64,000 bases of DNA, taken from NCBI RefSeq assembly GCF_025725665.1, contig NZ_CP107009.1, positions 868,001-932,000 on the forward strand, given 5' to 3'. The position numbers and the translations under genes are program-made. Below are positions 23,393 to 31,980 of the stretch, piece by piece; positions within the stretch are counted from its first letter, which is position 1, and the number at the start of each line of letters is the position of its first letter. The notes under the pieces are model-generated. The model searched no databases. It was not told the DNA's origin and saw only the letters and a list, made by a program, of their open reading frames with translations. This DNA comes from Halomonas sp. LR3S48. GTDB lineage: Bacteria; Pseudomonadota; Gammaproteobacteria; Pseudomonadales; Halomonadaceae.

Positions 23393-23711
23393 CGTCTCCT
23401 CCGCTGTCGCAAGCACACTGGAAGCGTAGCATGATAGGACATCGTGCATGTTTTTTACGGCTGCCCCAAAGTCGTTTCTGCTAAAGATGTTCGGTCAGGT
23501 GCCGATAATTCTGCTTAGGACAAGCCTGTGCTCAGGACCAACAAGCATGGTCATTACCGTCTTGTCTTTCTTTGGTCAGCCAGCTGCTTTCTCGGCGCTT
23601 CGCTGATCAAATCGCATAAAACGTCGGTTGCTACGGGGAGCATGGGCTTTGTCATCGCTAAATACAAAATATGCCGTGCATTGGTTGACTGGACAATTTT
23701 GCGAATATCGC
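23393..23711. other. Intergenic region upstream of the diguanylate cyclase gene
   Basis: About 320 bases without a supported gene. A TTGACT hexamer lies at about 23683-23688, ahead of the diguanylate cyclase start, and may be part of its promoter, but no clear -10 goes with it. A 76-codon frame on the plus strand (23528-23758) overlaps the cyclase start and has no ribosome site. Nothing else is recognised. Confidence 0.4.
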
Positions 23712-24854
23712 ATGGAGTCGATGTATCGCAGGCTTATCAAGACGAGGGCGCGGTTTGAAACACGTCTCTCGTTGATTCTGGTGTCCTTCATCTTCGGCAT
23801 GTTTGCTATTTCTGACTACAACCTTCTTGGCTTTACCAGAGAATATTATTTGCTGATCACTATGCGTGTCGTGGTGGTGAGCCTCTGCCTTCTCCTGGCA
23901 TTCATTATCGGACGTTGGGGGAACTACTTCCGTAAAATCTGGTTGCACGCTTTGCCGCTCTGGATACTTGCGACGGGGATCATTTTGATCGTTCCCTTGC
24001 GCCCCGAGAGCCTCTTGACCCAGATAACAGCGGTGGTGGTAGCCACCATGGCCTTCTATCTCCTGATTCCTAATCTTCTGACGGTGGTGGCGTTTGCGAG
24101 CCTCTATTTGAGTGTTGGTTTTCTGGCCGCTGCAGTGCTGTTCGCGGATATTTCACCAGTGGCGGCGCTTCGCTTGTCGCTGTTGTTGATTATGACCAAT
24201 GCAGTGAGCTTCTGTGCCTTGCTGCGTTTGGAAAACCTTCAGCGCAAGCAATTTGCATTGCTTCAAGAAGAGCGTGACCAAAATCATCATCTGCTCAAGG
24301 AAATCGCTCTTCGAAAGGACCTGGAAGCTCAGTTGCGCATGGTCGCCGAACGGGATGCTCTGACGGGATTGGATAGCCGAAGCCATTTCATGAAGCGGGC
24401 CAAGGCTCTGTTGCAGCGCTCGCGAATGGAAAAGAAACCATTCAGCCTTTTCATGATCGATGTCGATCATTTCAAGAGTATCAATGATACTTGGGGCCAC
24501 ACGCATGGGGACAGGGTGCTGGCCAAGATTGCGGAGGCTTGTGCGCAGTCTCTACGCCCCACTGACGTGATAGGGCGTTTCGGAGGCGAAGAATTCATGG
24601 TAGCCCTGCCGGACACCGGCCCCGAAGATGCTCAAATCGTGGCGGAGCGCTTGAAGAAGAGGGTCGCCGAGCTTCCGTTACAGGAAGATATGAGCGAGAT
24701 GCGCCTAAGCGTCACCATAGGTATCGCTTTGGCGCACACGGAAGAGGCCGACCTTGACTCCTTGATCACGCGAGCGGATCAGTCACTATACGTTGGCAAG
24801 CGCGACGGCAGGAACCGGGTAGTGATGTGTCGCGAGGGGAGGGAAGAGGGATGA
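23712..24854 (+). CDS. Membrane-bound diguanylate cyclase (GGDEF)
   Basis: A 380-residue protein that makes cyclic di-GMP from GTP. The N-terminal half has six hydrophobic helices (about residues 15-180) of no type I can name, followed by a coiled region (LLQEERDQNHHLLKEIALRK) and a GGDEF domain (about 220-375). The active-site loop is GGEEF (291-295), and the product-inhibition site RxxD is intact as RPTD (282-285), so an active, feedback-inhibited enzyme is expected. Starts at 23712 or 23721 are both possible; upstream frame sequence to 23628 is not convincing. No partner gene is nearby. Confidence 0.9.
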   Translation: MESMYRRLIKTRARFETRLSLILVSFIFGMFAISDYNLLGFTREYYLLITMRVVVVSLCLLLAFIIGRWGNYFRKIWLHALPLWILATGIILIVPLRPESLLTQITAVVVATMAFYLLIPNLLTVVAFASLYLSVGFLAAAVLFADISPVAALRLSLLLIMTNAVSFCALLRLENLQRKQFALLQEERDQNHHLLKEIALRKDLEAQLRMVAERDALTGLDSRSHFMKRAKALLQRSRMEKKPFSLFMIDVDHFKSINDTWGHTHGDRVLAKIAEACAQSLRPTDVIGRFGGEEFMVALPDTGPEDAQIVAERLKKRVAELPLQEDMSEMRLSVTIGIALAHTEEADLDSLITRADQSLYVGKRDGRNRVVMCREGREEG

Positions 24855-25247
24855 ATGGGAAGGGGGAGTTGGATTCCCGGTACATCGCGTCGTTCGCCGC
24901 TCGAGCGTCCCTTCTGGCTTCTCGCTGGCACTGATCCGGACGTTTTTTGGCAGCTAACGGCCAGGAGCCATCAATCGGATATCGTTAATATAATCCACTA
25001 CTATTCGTTTCTTGGCGCGCCAGGGTAAGACGTTCTGCTTGATTGACCTATCAAGCACAGCAAAGACTGAACGGTCTTGAAGAGACGAGAGCATGAAGCG
25101 AGCCGCGTTTAAGCGCCGTCCGCTTGCATATGACGGGCGGCCAGTCATTGGTCTGAGCGCAGACTGTATCACCGCCAAAAAACTGACGTCATTGCACGAT
25201 GGCCTAGTTAGCTAAGTCGAGAGCGAAAATAAAGGTTAGAGCAGCTA
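24855..25247. other. Gene-poor intergenic region
   Basis: About 390 bases between the diguanylate cyclase gene and a small gene. I see only short frames of 27-74 codons without conserved features. One (25093-25215, plus strand, 40 codons) is basic and has a purine-rich stretch before its ATG, but nothing else supports it. No RNA structure or repeat is recognised. Confidence 0.4.
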
Positions 25248-25466
25248 TCAACTTAACTTTCGAGTCACCGTGCAGTGACACACATCACCGTCGATGCTAT
25301 CAATGCGAACAACAACTGGTCGATCCTCGGCCGGGTCTTCGGTAAACAGAAGCCAAGTATTGGAATCGAGCGCCCGGACATACTCCCTGCCCACCTCAGG
25401 CTCCTTCACCTGATCCGTGCCAATCTTTGTGGTCATGCCAACCTCAAGTCGTCTTATATCTTGCAT
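25248..25466 (-). CDS. Small hypothetical protein
   Basis: A 72-residue protein with no family I recognise. It is predicted to be mostly beta strand (WLLFTEDPAEDRPVVVRIDS). Support is a strong AGGAGAGG site directly before the ATG at 25466. It borders a lower-GC stretch (about 25.2-26.2 kb) that also holds the TIR-like gene. Confidence 0.55.
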   Translation of the reverse strand: MQDIRRLEVGMTTKIGTDQVKEPEVGREYVRALDSNTWLLFTEDPAEDRPVVVRIDSIDGDVCHCTVTRKLS

Positions 25467-25552
25467 GGACCTCTCCTATGTCAAGGAAAACTTAATTACC
25501 AACTGTAAGCATAAAAACTGCTATATTTATATCATCAGGATAGACTAACGTT

Positions 25553-26116
25553 CTACATTCGGCCAGGGGCGGACGTTAAGTTTATTCTGATATAATGCCG
25601 CCAATATGCGCGGTTCTGTAGTGAAGGCGAAACTGCAACGGAAAAGCTGTCTGATCTACTGCGCCCGTTAGGATTAAACGAGCAGCTATAAAAGCTTTTA
25701 ATAGTATATCCGCAAGCTTTAAGCTCTTTTGCAACCTCATTTTTCCATGCCCCAAGTGTATCTAGCATAACATAAACAACACCACTAATGTCATTGGGTG
25801 TTTCAATGTCGCCTTTGACTAGCAAGCAAACATTTTCCCTTTCCAGTTTAGTCATAATAGCCATGCTCAAAGACGCCATTCTGGCGAACCCTTTTTTTTG
25901 TCGAACTTGTGATTCATGTGCCCCACGGCCATGATCAAACGTCGTATAGAGAACGATTGCAAAGTCATCTGCGGCAAGGCCGGTAGCTCTTGCGCTAAGC
26001 AAGTTTACCAGGCAACTTGCCTTGTCATAATCACTTTCTAAAAACTCGATGCTCAAATTGGCACATCCTTGTTTCGAATAATTTTTGCCATGAAAACTTA
26101 AGCAACCAGCAAGCAC
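25553..26116 (-). CDS. Degenerate TIR-like (Cap12/Pycsar-effector type) nucleotide-binding protein
   Basis: A 187-residue protein whose central part matches the PF10137 TIR-like fold found in CBASS/Pycsar effectors: DDFAIVLYTTFDHGRG, ENVCLLVKGDIETPNDISG, VVYVMLDTLGAWKNEVAKEL. The helix that carries the NAD-cleaving glutamate in active members (around FELG) reads MASLSMAIMTKL, so the glutamate is missing. The N-terminal 50 residues do not look like this fold. The start is a GTG with no ribosome site and an in-frame stop three codons upstream, so it may be a gene remnant or a fusion of two pieces. GC content is visibly lower than in the neighbours, suggesting transfer. Confidence 0.6.
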   Translation of the reverse strand: MLAGCLSFHGKNYSKQGCANLSIEFLESDYDKASCLVNLLSARATGLAADDFAIVLYTTFDHGRGAHESQVRQKKGFARMASLSMAIMTKLERENVCLLVKGDIETPNDISGVVYVMLDTLGAWKNEVAKELKACGYTIKSFYSCSFNPNGRSRSDSFSVAVSPSLQNRAYWRHYIRINLTSAPGRM

Positions 26117-26261
26117 CCTGGTTTATCGAAGCGGCGCGCCTCCCCGTCCGCTTTGCGTGACTTGTTATGGATTTTCCTCGTTATCAAGCATTGGATTTTC
26201 TGCTTCGCTCGGCAGTTCTTCTGTGGGTCGTAAACTGCCATTCTCTTGATCTAACCAACAC

Positions 26262-27278
26262 TCACCCCACCAGCTCCACCTTACCCCAATCCCCACCTAC
26301 CGAATCGAGCATTTGTTTCAACGCCGGGCTCTGGTAGGTCACATGCGGGTCTTCCCAACGCAGGCGCACGCTCTGGTGCAGGCAAGGTTCCGGGGTGCGG
26401 TGTTGCGAGCGGCGCATGATCTTGTAGAAGCCCTTGTACTCGTCGTGTTGCCGGCCGCTATGTCGCGGGTTCATCGAGGCAACGAAGTGAGGCTCGAGGG
26501 CAAGACCGCACCGTTCGGCTTCGGTCACCATCCATTGGCCTGCGTAATCGCCGAGTTCGCGCTGCGGGTAGCCGCCGCCGATATCGGTGTGCACGCCGGC
26601 GAACCACACCTGCTTCAGGTCGATGCCGGGCTTGGCCGACCACAGCGTGGGCTCGAAGTCCTGGCGGTTTTCGTCGATGGAGACGGCATGCCGGGCATGG
26701 CAGATGATGCTGCTGGGCTCGGTGTCGTGGAACAGGTAACGTTCGGTACCCAGGGTGCCGAGGAAGGGAGCGGGAATGCCGAGGGCACCCACGGTATCCC
26801 ACACGCCAAGGAACTCAATTGGGGTGATATCCGCGACGGCGTAGGCGCGGCGGAAGTCAGTGGATCTTTCGGCACTGGGCGCCGAGCTCCGTGAGCGCTG
26901 TCGGTAGAGCTGATAGGCTTCCGGGATGCGGTCGGCGTAGAGCCGGAGCAGCACACCACAGTTGCGGATGAGCCCGGCCAGTGAGCGCACGGTGTAGGCC
27001 CCGCGGCTGAAGCCGAACAGGAAGAGCTGATCGCCAGGCTCGTAGTTGTGCACGATGAAGCGATAGCAATCCATGATGTTCTTGTCGATACCGGCGCCGG
27101 TGGCACCACCGCGAATGCTGTCACCCTCGGTGCCCACGCCCCAGTCGTAGTACACGATCTGCTTGATACCGTTGTCGCAACAGGGCGCGATGCCGCGTGC
27201 CAGGCGCAACACATGCGTGGCGGTGTCGCTTTCCGGGCATTGCCAGGTGCCATCGGCGCAGATGACGATGCGTTTCAT
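26262..27278 (-). CDS. DUF2235 family alpha/beta hydrolase
   Basis: A 338-residue DUF2235 protein. The N-terminus is KRIVICADGTWQ; the nucleophile serine lies in LFLFGFSRGAYTVRSLAG; conserved VWDTVGALG and FAGVHTDIGGGYP follow. DUF2235 includes type VI secretion phospholipase effectors (Tle1 type) and stand-alone intracellular hydrolases. There is no vgrG, PAAR or immunity gene nearby, so a stand-alone role is more likely. Its promoter region (27279-27350) is A+T-rich. Confidence 0.88.
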   Translation of the reverse strand: MKRIVICADGTWQCPESDTATHVLRLARGIAPCCDNGIKQIVYYDWGVGTEGDSIRGGATGAGIDKNIMDCYRFIVHNYEPGDQLFLFGFSRGAYTVRSLAGLIRNCGVLLRLYADRIPEAYQLYRQRSRSSAPSAERSTDFRRAYAVADITPIEFLGVWDTVGALGIPAPFLGTLGTERYLFHDTEPSSIICHARHAVSIDENRQDFEPTLWSAKPGIDLKQVWFAGVHTDIGGGYPQRELGDYAGQWMVTEAERCGLALEPHFVASMNPRHSGRQHDEYKGFYKIMRRSQHRTPEPCLHQSVRLRWEDPHVTYQSPALKQMLDSVGGDWGKVELVG

Positions 27279-27350
27279 CCCGCCACTTCTCCCCGCATTT
27301 TTTTACTTAACGTAAACCCAATGCTATGAACGTGCTACATCATATAATCC

Positions 27351-27381
27351 AAAAAAGACCCTCAACGCTTTGATTGAGGTC
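27351..27381 (-). terminator. Rho-independent terminator after the MAPEG gene
   Basis: On the minus strand GACCTCAA and TTGAGGGTC pair across an 8-base loop with one bulged base, followed by a run of six T. It lies about 55 bases downstream of the MAPEG stop codon. Confidence 0.7.
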
Positions 27382-27434
27382 ATGGCTTACACGCATGTGG
27401 TAAATCGCTTACAACGTTGGGTTAAGGCGGGGTG

Positions 27435-27857
27435 TCAGAATAGCGCTGCGATAATCATAGTGCACATGGCAAAGAGGCAGACGATGCCTGCGCCATAGGC
27501 GACCGTACGCCAAGGCTGCAGTGCCGACAGAAAAAACACCGTGTGCAGGTATCGCGCCGCCGTGAACAGGAGGAACAGCCAAGGCGCCAGGCCCGGTGAG
27601 GCTTCCACCCAAACATAGGCAACGCCAAGGGCGAGGAATATCGGAATGTTCTCGAGGTCGTTGCGCCAGGCATTGGCGGCGCGCTGAACCTGGGGTAATT
27701 CCTCCGCGGCGGCTTGCCGCCCAACGAGGGCTGCATCTTCAGGTGTCTTGAAGGTTCGCTTGCCGATTCGGTGATACCCCTGAAACAGGGAAATGGCGAA
27801 CATTTTCACGAACAGTAGCACCGTAGACAAGGCGTACCAGTGCACGACTTCATTCAT
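27435..27857 (-). CDS. MAPEG family membrane protein
   Basis: A 140-residue protein with four hydrophobic helices typical of MAPEG (membrane-associated proteins in eicosanoid and glutathione metabolism). The conserved RAANAWRNDLENIPIFLALG block carries the glutathione-binding Arg/Asn/Glu residues, and YLHTVFFL follows. Bacterial members have glutathione transferase or peroxidase activity. The ATG at 27857 starts one base after the stop of the YdeI-like gene, so the two form an operon. Confidence 0.88.
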   Translation of the reverse strand: MNEVVHWYALSTVLLFVKMFAISLFQGYHRIGKRTFKTPEDAALVGRQAAAEELPQVQRAANAWRNDLENIPIFLALGVAYVWVEASPGLAPWLFLLFTAARYLHTVFFLSALQPWRTVAYGAGIVCLFAMCTMIIAALF

Positions 27858-27858
27858 G

Positions 27859-28386
27859 TCATCTACCTTCTTGAACTCGCCCTTCGTGCCATGACCGGGC
27901 CAGGAACCTGCCCCTGTTTCCCGAGAGAACATACAAGGCTTGCTGAGCATTGCGAGCCTGAGCTTCCGGCGATTTCAGCCTGGCGAAATAGCGCAGGAAT
28001 TCTTTCTTCAAGCTGGGTATCAGGTCGTTCCAGGCCTGCATGGCATGCGGGTTTTGCTCCAGGGCTTCGCTGAACCAGGGTGGCATCGGGTTCACAGGGC
28101 CGCTCTGGTACGCCTCGTCGAACTCTATCCCCAGGCTGACTGTGTCACCCACCTTGGTGTTCGAGGCCTTGCGCGCCTCGCCATTCAGGTAGAGGTAAAA
28201 GCTGCCGTCACCCACTGGCATCATGTTGATTCGGCAAGTCGTGTCGGGCTCTCCCTTGATTCGGACACACACCGGCATGGGCTTGCGCCACCCCGGCCTG
28301 AGCTGCGTGGCTTGCGCTGCTGCGACGAGCACATAGGGATTGATGTTGTTGATTTCGATAGTGGTGCGAAAGCGCAGGAGGCTCAT
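27859..28386 (-). CDS. YdeI/OmpD-associated family protein (DUF1905)
   Basis: A 175-residue protein with an N-terminal DUF1905 beta domain (TTIEINNINPYVLV; CRINMMPVGDGSFYLYLNGE) and a C-terminal helical YdeI-type region (LKKEFLRYFARLKSPEAQARN). The family is linked to antimicrobial-peptide resistance in Salmonella; the biochemical role is unknown. The ATG at 28386 has only a weak site. It is directly followed by the MAPEG gene. Confidence 0.8.
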   Translation of the reverse strand: MSLLRFRTTIEINNINPYVLVAAAQATQLRPGWRKPMPVCVRIKGEPDTTCRINMMPVGDGSFYLYLNGEARKASNTKVGDTVSLGIEFDEAYQSGPVNPMPPWFSEALEQNPHAMQAWNDLIPSLKKEFLRYFARLKSPEAQARNAQQALYVLSGNRGRFLARSWHEGRVQEGR

Positions 28387-28451
28387 CGGGTCATGGCTCT
28401 CAAAGGTGCGTGTCAGTAAGCTGGCAGCTGCATCATGTGAGCATACCAAGG

Positions 28452-28721
28452 TTAATCCTCATACGGCTTATCGGTGCGCGGGGCGTTTGGCATCTGCTCA
28501 TCGAGCGACTGCCGGTACTTGATGCAGCCCCTGATGAATTCGGGCCATTCCGGTACCACGGGAATCGGGTCGGTCTTGTCGGGCAGTAGCCCCCACAGGG
28601 CGGGATGGTGCCAGCAGAGATCGTGCCGGCTGCAGTCGCGATGTTCACGAATACCCTGGCGTAGCCGCTGGGCTTCTTCGACAAGCTCTTCGCGGGTCAT
28701 CCTCTCTAGATCTTCGTCCAT
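28452..28721 (-). CDS. Conserved small protein of unknown function
   Basis: An 89-residue protein that I recall as a recurring hypothetical in Pseudomonas and Halomonas. It has a helical start (LERMTREELVEEAQRLRQGI) and a conserved LCWHHPALWGLLP block with Cys and two His that could bind a metal, then PVVPEWPEFIRGCI. No function is known to me. AGGGAG precedes the ATG. It may be first in a unit with the YdeI-like and MAPEG genes (65 bases apart). Confidence 0.7.
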   Translation of the reverse strand: MDEDLERMTREELVEEAQRLRQGIREHRDCSRHDLCWHHPALWGLLPDKTDPIPVVPEWPEFIRGCIKYRQSLDEQMPNAPRTDKPYED

Positions 28722-28806
28722 GAGGCGCTCCCTGGTTTTCTCGTCTGGCTTGACCGCACCATACGCTGCAGTATGGCCTAGCTACCGGTAGCGTGCTGTT
28801 TCAGGG

Positions 28807-29133
28807 CTAGGGCTCAATAGGTTGATAATTCGCGATGTCGGCCTCGATTCCAAGTCGAGCCATGGTTTCTTGCGGGTCAAAACCATTTTCTCTGTGAGCC
28901 TTGGTGACTGCCATGCGAGCAGCATCGATTGCCTCTTGGCTCTCCCATTCCGCTATCGTCACGATGTTGAACCTTCCAGAGCCCGCTACCTGCTCTAGAA
29001 TCGAGTCTGTAATAAATCCTGGCTGGCGTCTTAGCACTTGATGCGTGTCGCGGACCCTTTTAAGGAATGTTTCGCGAGCGGCTTCAGGTACAGAAAACTT
29101 GTCGACGCGAAAGATGGGAAGACTCTTTGCCAC
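28807..29133 (-). CDS. Antibiotic biosynthesis monooxygenase-fold protein
   Basis: A 108-residue dimeric alpha/beta-barrel (ABM) protein: FRVDKFSVPEAARETFLKRV, LRRQPGFITDSIL, then FNIVTIAEWESQEAIDAA. ABM proteins include quinol monooxygenases and heme-degrading enzymes; the substrate is unknown. The start is a GTG at 29133 because AAGGAGG lies six bases upstream; the longer frame to 29220 has no such site. Confidence 0.8.
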   Translation of the reverse strand: MAKSLPIFRVDKFSVPEAARETFLKRVRDTHQVLRRQPGFITDSILEQVAGSGRFNIVTIAEWESQEAIDAARMAVTKAHRENGFDPQETMARLGIEADIANYQPIEP

Positions 29134-29298
29134 GGGCGCCTCCTTGCTGACGATTGAAAGTACTATTTGCGTAGCAAGTGAAAGGTCGGGGCCTGCCATC
29201 GCTCCGCATGCAGGAAGCATAGAACCTGAAGGTAAGTTGAGGTCAACGTTAGTTGGTGCACACCGCCGTTGATCAAGCGGCGGTGTGTTCTTGAGGGA

Positions 29299-29700
29299 TT
29301 ACGCCACCGGTTGCGGAATCCGCGCGATGACCTTGATCTCGAAATCGAAGCCCGCCAGCCAGTTCACGCCCACCGCGGTCCAGTTGGGATAGGGCGGTTC
29401 GCCAATCGCTTTCGTCCGAACCCTGTCGATCGCTTCCCACTGGGCGGCGGGATCGGTGTGGAAGGTGGTTACGTCGACGATGTCGTCGAAGGTGCAACCG
29501 GCTGCCTCGAGAACGGTCGTCAAGTTATCGAAGGCAAGCTGGACCTGCTTTTCGAAATCCGGCTCGGGGGAGCCATCCTCGCGGCTACCGACCTGGCCCG
29601 AGACGAACAGGAAGTCGCCCGAGCGGATCGCCGCCGAGTAGCGGTTGATCTCGTATAGCGCCTGCCGGCCGGCAGGGAAGACTGCATCGCGTTTGGCCAT
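29299..29700 (-). CDS. RidA family protein controlled by a divergent TetR
   Basis: A 133-residue YjgF/YER057c/UK114-type protein with FLFVSGQVGSREDG in the middle and FEIKVIARIPQPV at the end. The catalytic Arg-x-x-Glu of true RidA imine deaminases is not obvious, so it may belong to a Rid subgroup with another activity. GGAG lies before the ATG at 29700. Three TetR-type operators fill the intergenic region to the divergent regulator. Confidence 0.82.
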   Translation of the reverse strand: MAKRDAVFPAGRQALYEINRYSAAIRSGDFLFVSGQVGSREDGSPEPDFEKQVQLAFDNLTTVLEAAGCTFDDIVDVTTFHTDPAAQWEAIDRVRTKAIGEPPYPNWTAVGVNWLAGFDFEIKVIARIPQPVA

Positions 29701-29729
29701 CGTTCTGCTCCGGTTGAAGGGGAGTTGAT

Positions 29730-29795
29730 ATACGCCCCGTATGTGACATGCTGGGCACATACGCTTCGTATGTCAATACGCATACGCTTTGTATG
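29730..29795. promoter_or_regulatory. Three TetR-type operator palindromes
   Basis: ATACG-CCC-CGTAT (29730-29742), ACATACG-CTT-CGTATGT (29757-29773, perfect 7-bp arms) and CATACG-CTT-TGTATG (29781-29795) share one core. Centres are 29 and 23 bases apart. They lie between the divergent RidA and TetR genes and are good candidates for TetR binding. Confidence 0.8.
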
Positions 29796-29839
29796 TTAAA
29801 GTTGGCCAGCTAGGCGTAGGCAGGTTTGAGGAGTGTGTC

Positions 29840-30457
29840 GTGGCCACGAAACGTGCGCAGATGATGGAAGAGACCAGGGCCAAGCTCATTCGAGCCGCTC
29901 GCAAGGCCTTTGCGACCAAGGGCTATGCGGCAGCATCCATGGACGAGCTAACCGCCGAAGCCGGGCTGACGCGGGGGGCGCTCTACCATAACTTCGGCGG
30001 CAAGCAGGGGCTGCTGCAGGCTGTGGTCGACCAGATCGACCGGGAGATGGTGGAGCGGATGCTGGCTGCCCAGGATGAGGCGGCAAGCCGCTGGGATGGC
30101 CTTCTTGAGGAGGGGGTGGCCTATATCGAAATGGCGCTGGAACCGGAAGTCCAGCGCATCATGCTGCTGGACGGGCCGGCCGTACTCGGTGATCCCTCGC
30201 AATGGCCCAACCAGAATGCGTGCCTGCTGCGTACGACGCAGACCCTCCAGGCGCTCATCGATGAGGGCACGGTCAAGCCGGTGGATGCCGAGGCCGCTGC
30301 CCGGTTGATCAACGGGGCGGCGCTCAACGCGGCTTTATGGATTGCTGCCGCCGACGACCCCCGCGCCGTTCTCCCGAAGGCCGTCGAGGCGTTCCGACAG
30401 CTCGCTGCCGGCTTGCTGCAAACCGAGGAGAGGCTTGTGAGACGTTCGGTCTCATAG
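29840..30457 (+). CDS. TetR family regulator
   Basis: A 205-residue repressor. Residues 5-55 are the DNA-binding domain (AFATKGYAAASMDELTAEAG, then LTRGALYHNFGGKQGLL). The C-terminal ligand domain resembles the TetR_C branch with MLLDGPAVLG. The start is a GTG at 29840 preceded by GAGGAG. It is divergent from the RidA gene and very probably represses both, through the three palindromes between them. Confidence 0.9.
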   Translation: MATKRAQMMEETRAKLIRAARKAFATKGYAAASMDELTAEAGLTRGALYHNFGGKQGLLQAVVDQIDREMVERMLAAQDEAASRWDGLLEEGVAYIEMALEPEVQRIMLLDGPAVLGDPSQWPNQNACLLRTTQTLQALIDEGTVKPVDAEAAARLINGAALNAALWIAAADDPRAVLPKAVEAFRQLAAGLLQTEERLVRRSVS

Positions 30458-30493
30458 CCAAGTCCGCGCTTTAGGCGGGGGCGCTGGCCAAAG

Positions 30494-31408
30494 TCAGGCT
30501 TCCACCGAGAGCTTGCAAGGGATGGCCTGGGCGAGGAAGTCGATCAGCGCTCTGACGGAGGGCACGAGCCCCTTGCGGTTGGAGAATACCGCCTGGATCG
30601 TGCCGTAGGGTGAGCGCCACTCCGGCAGCACGTGTACAAGCTCCCCCTTGGCGAAGCTCACGCGGCAAATGTGAATGGGCAGCAGCGCCACGCCGAGCCC
30701 CTGGCACGCTGCCGCGAGCAGCATGTCGAAATTGCTGCACATCAGCCGGGGGCGCAGGTCGATCACACGGGTCTCGTCGTTCGGCCCCGTCAGTTCCCAG
30801 CGAACCTCGTCCGTCTCGCCTCCCATCGAGAGAGTCGGTACCTCTGCGAGTTCGTCGATGGTTAGCCCCCGCTTGCAGGCGGCATGCACTGCCGGACTGA
30901 CTGCCATCACCAGATGATTCTGCCCCAGCGGGCGCATGATCAGCGAAGCATCGGACAGGTCCGTCTTGGTGCGCACGCGAATGGCAATGTCGAGACGATC
31001 CTCGATCAGGTCAGCGCGGCGATCGAAAACCATCATGTGCACGCGGACCTTGGGGTAGGTCTTCATGAACGCCGGCAGGACCTCCTCGATGAGGTTCTGG
31101 ATCAGTCCTTGCGGGCAACTGAGCCGCACGATGCCGTTGGGCTCCGCGTGGGCCTGCGCCACTACCGTTTCCGCCGCTTCGGCGCCGGCGAGCATGGTCT
31201 GGCAGTGTTCGAAGAATGAATGCCCTACGTCGGTGGTACGGATCTTGCGGGTCGAGCGCTCCAGCAGGCGCACCTTGAGCCGCTCTTCGAGGCGTGCGAC
31301 GCGCTTGCTGAGCGTTCCCTTGGGCACGCCGATGTGGCGCGAGGCCGCCGAGAAGCCCTGGTACGTGACCACGGCATGAAAATAGTAGAGGTCGTTGAGG
31401 TCGTGCAT
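30494..31408 (-). CDS. LysR family regulator
   Basis: A 304-residue LysR-type regulator of the large CrgA/DsdC-like subgroup. The helix-turn-helix is at residues 1-60 (YFHAVVTYQGFSAASRHIG, then VPKGTLSKRVARLEE), and the effector domain contains VRLSCPQGLIQNLI and LDIAIRVRTK. The frame is open far upstream to 31819, but MHDLNDLYYFH at 31408 is the family-typical start. It has no divergent target: the EF-hand gene begins 187 bases away. Its target is unknown. Confidence 0.88.
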   Translation of the reverse strand: MHDLNDLYYFHAVVTYQGFSAASRHIGVPKGTLSKRVARLEERLKVRLLERSTRKIRTTDVGHSFFEHCQTMLAGAEAAETVVAQAHAEPNGIVRLSCPQGLIQNLIEEVLPAFMKTYPKVRVHMMVFDRRADLIEDRLDIAIRVRTKTDLSDASLIMRPLGQNHLVMAVSPAVHAACKRGLTIDELAEVPTLSMGGETDEVRWELTGPNDETRVIDLRPRLMCSNFDMLLAAACQGLGVALLPIHICRVSFAKGELVHVLPEWRSPYGTIQAVFSNRKGLVPSVRALIDFLAQAIPCKLSVEA

Positions 31409-31594
31409 TGCTCGGTACCGGTGGGGTAGTAGCGGTACGTTATGCGTTTCCTGGAGGAAACGCAACGTTAGAAAAACAGGGTCTAGTGCAATGATTGGTG
31501 ATCTATAGAATACAACCATCGGTCGGCATTCAGGAATCCAGTCGTTACGAGAGTGCCGGACCTCAACCCCTGTATTGGAAACGAGAGAGATATC

Positions 31595-31864
31595 ATGAAG
31601 GCTCAAAAAACCGCACTGTTCCTTGCTCTGGCCCTGTCCTCTGGTGCCGCACTTGCCGAAATGGGCGCAGAAGAGCTGGTTCCGCCTACTGCTTCTTCGA
31701 ACGCCTCCGGCCAGAATGGCTTCGAGCAACTGGACCAGGATGGCGACGGCCGCATTTCCCGTGAAGAGGCCAAGGCGGGCACCCTGCCTGAGGCCTTTGT
31801 CATCCTGGACCGCGACCATAACGGCGCGATCTCCCGCCAGGAGTTCAACTTCCGCCCACGTTGA
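31595..31864 (+). CDS. Exported EF-hand protein
   Basis: An 89-residue protein with a signal peptide (MKAQKTALFLALALSSGAALA) and two EF-hand loops: DQDGDGRISREEA and DRDHNGAISRQEF. Each loop has the acidic ligands at positions 1, 3, 5 and 12. It is likely a periplasmic calcium-binding protein; related small proteins are common in halophilic gammaproteobacteria. GAGAGAG precedes the ATG at 31595. A strong terminator follows. Confidence 0.85.
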   Translation: MKAQKTALFLALALSSGAALAEMGAEELVPPTASSNASGQNGFEQLDQDGDGRISREEAKAGTLPEAFVILDRDHNGAISRQEFNFRPR

Positions 31865-31920
31865 TTGCTCGGCATGATGAGCTAAAGCAGCTGCGAGTTG
31901 GAATTCCCAGCCGCACAGTA

Positions 31921-31949
31921 AAAGAGGGAGGCATATTGCCTCCCTCTTT
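31921..31949. terminator. Bidirectional rho-independent terminator
   Basis: AAAGAGGGAGGC (31921-31932) and GCCTCCCTCTTT (31938-31949) form a perfect 12-bp stem with an ATATT loop between the convergent EF-hand and amidohydrolase genes. It is A-rich on one flank and T-rich on the other, suited to both directions. Confidence 0.85.
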
Positions 31950-31980
31950 CGTTACTCGCAGAAAATGCTGGGCCAGCCTC

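Noticed and set aside
23528..23758. Short frame starting LRTNKHGHYRLVF, briefly suggestive of an IS200-type transposase start
   Set aside because: The similarity ends after a dozen residues and no catalytic motif or terminal structure follows.
24954..25178. 74-codon minus-strand frame
   Set aside because: No ribosome site and no recognisable motif.
27295..27320. TTTAC-TTAAC-GTAAA hairpin similar to the stem of the dispersed repeat
   Set aside because: The flanking sequence does not match the rest of the repeat, so it is probably coincidence.
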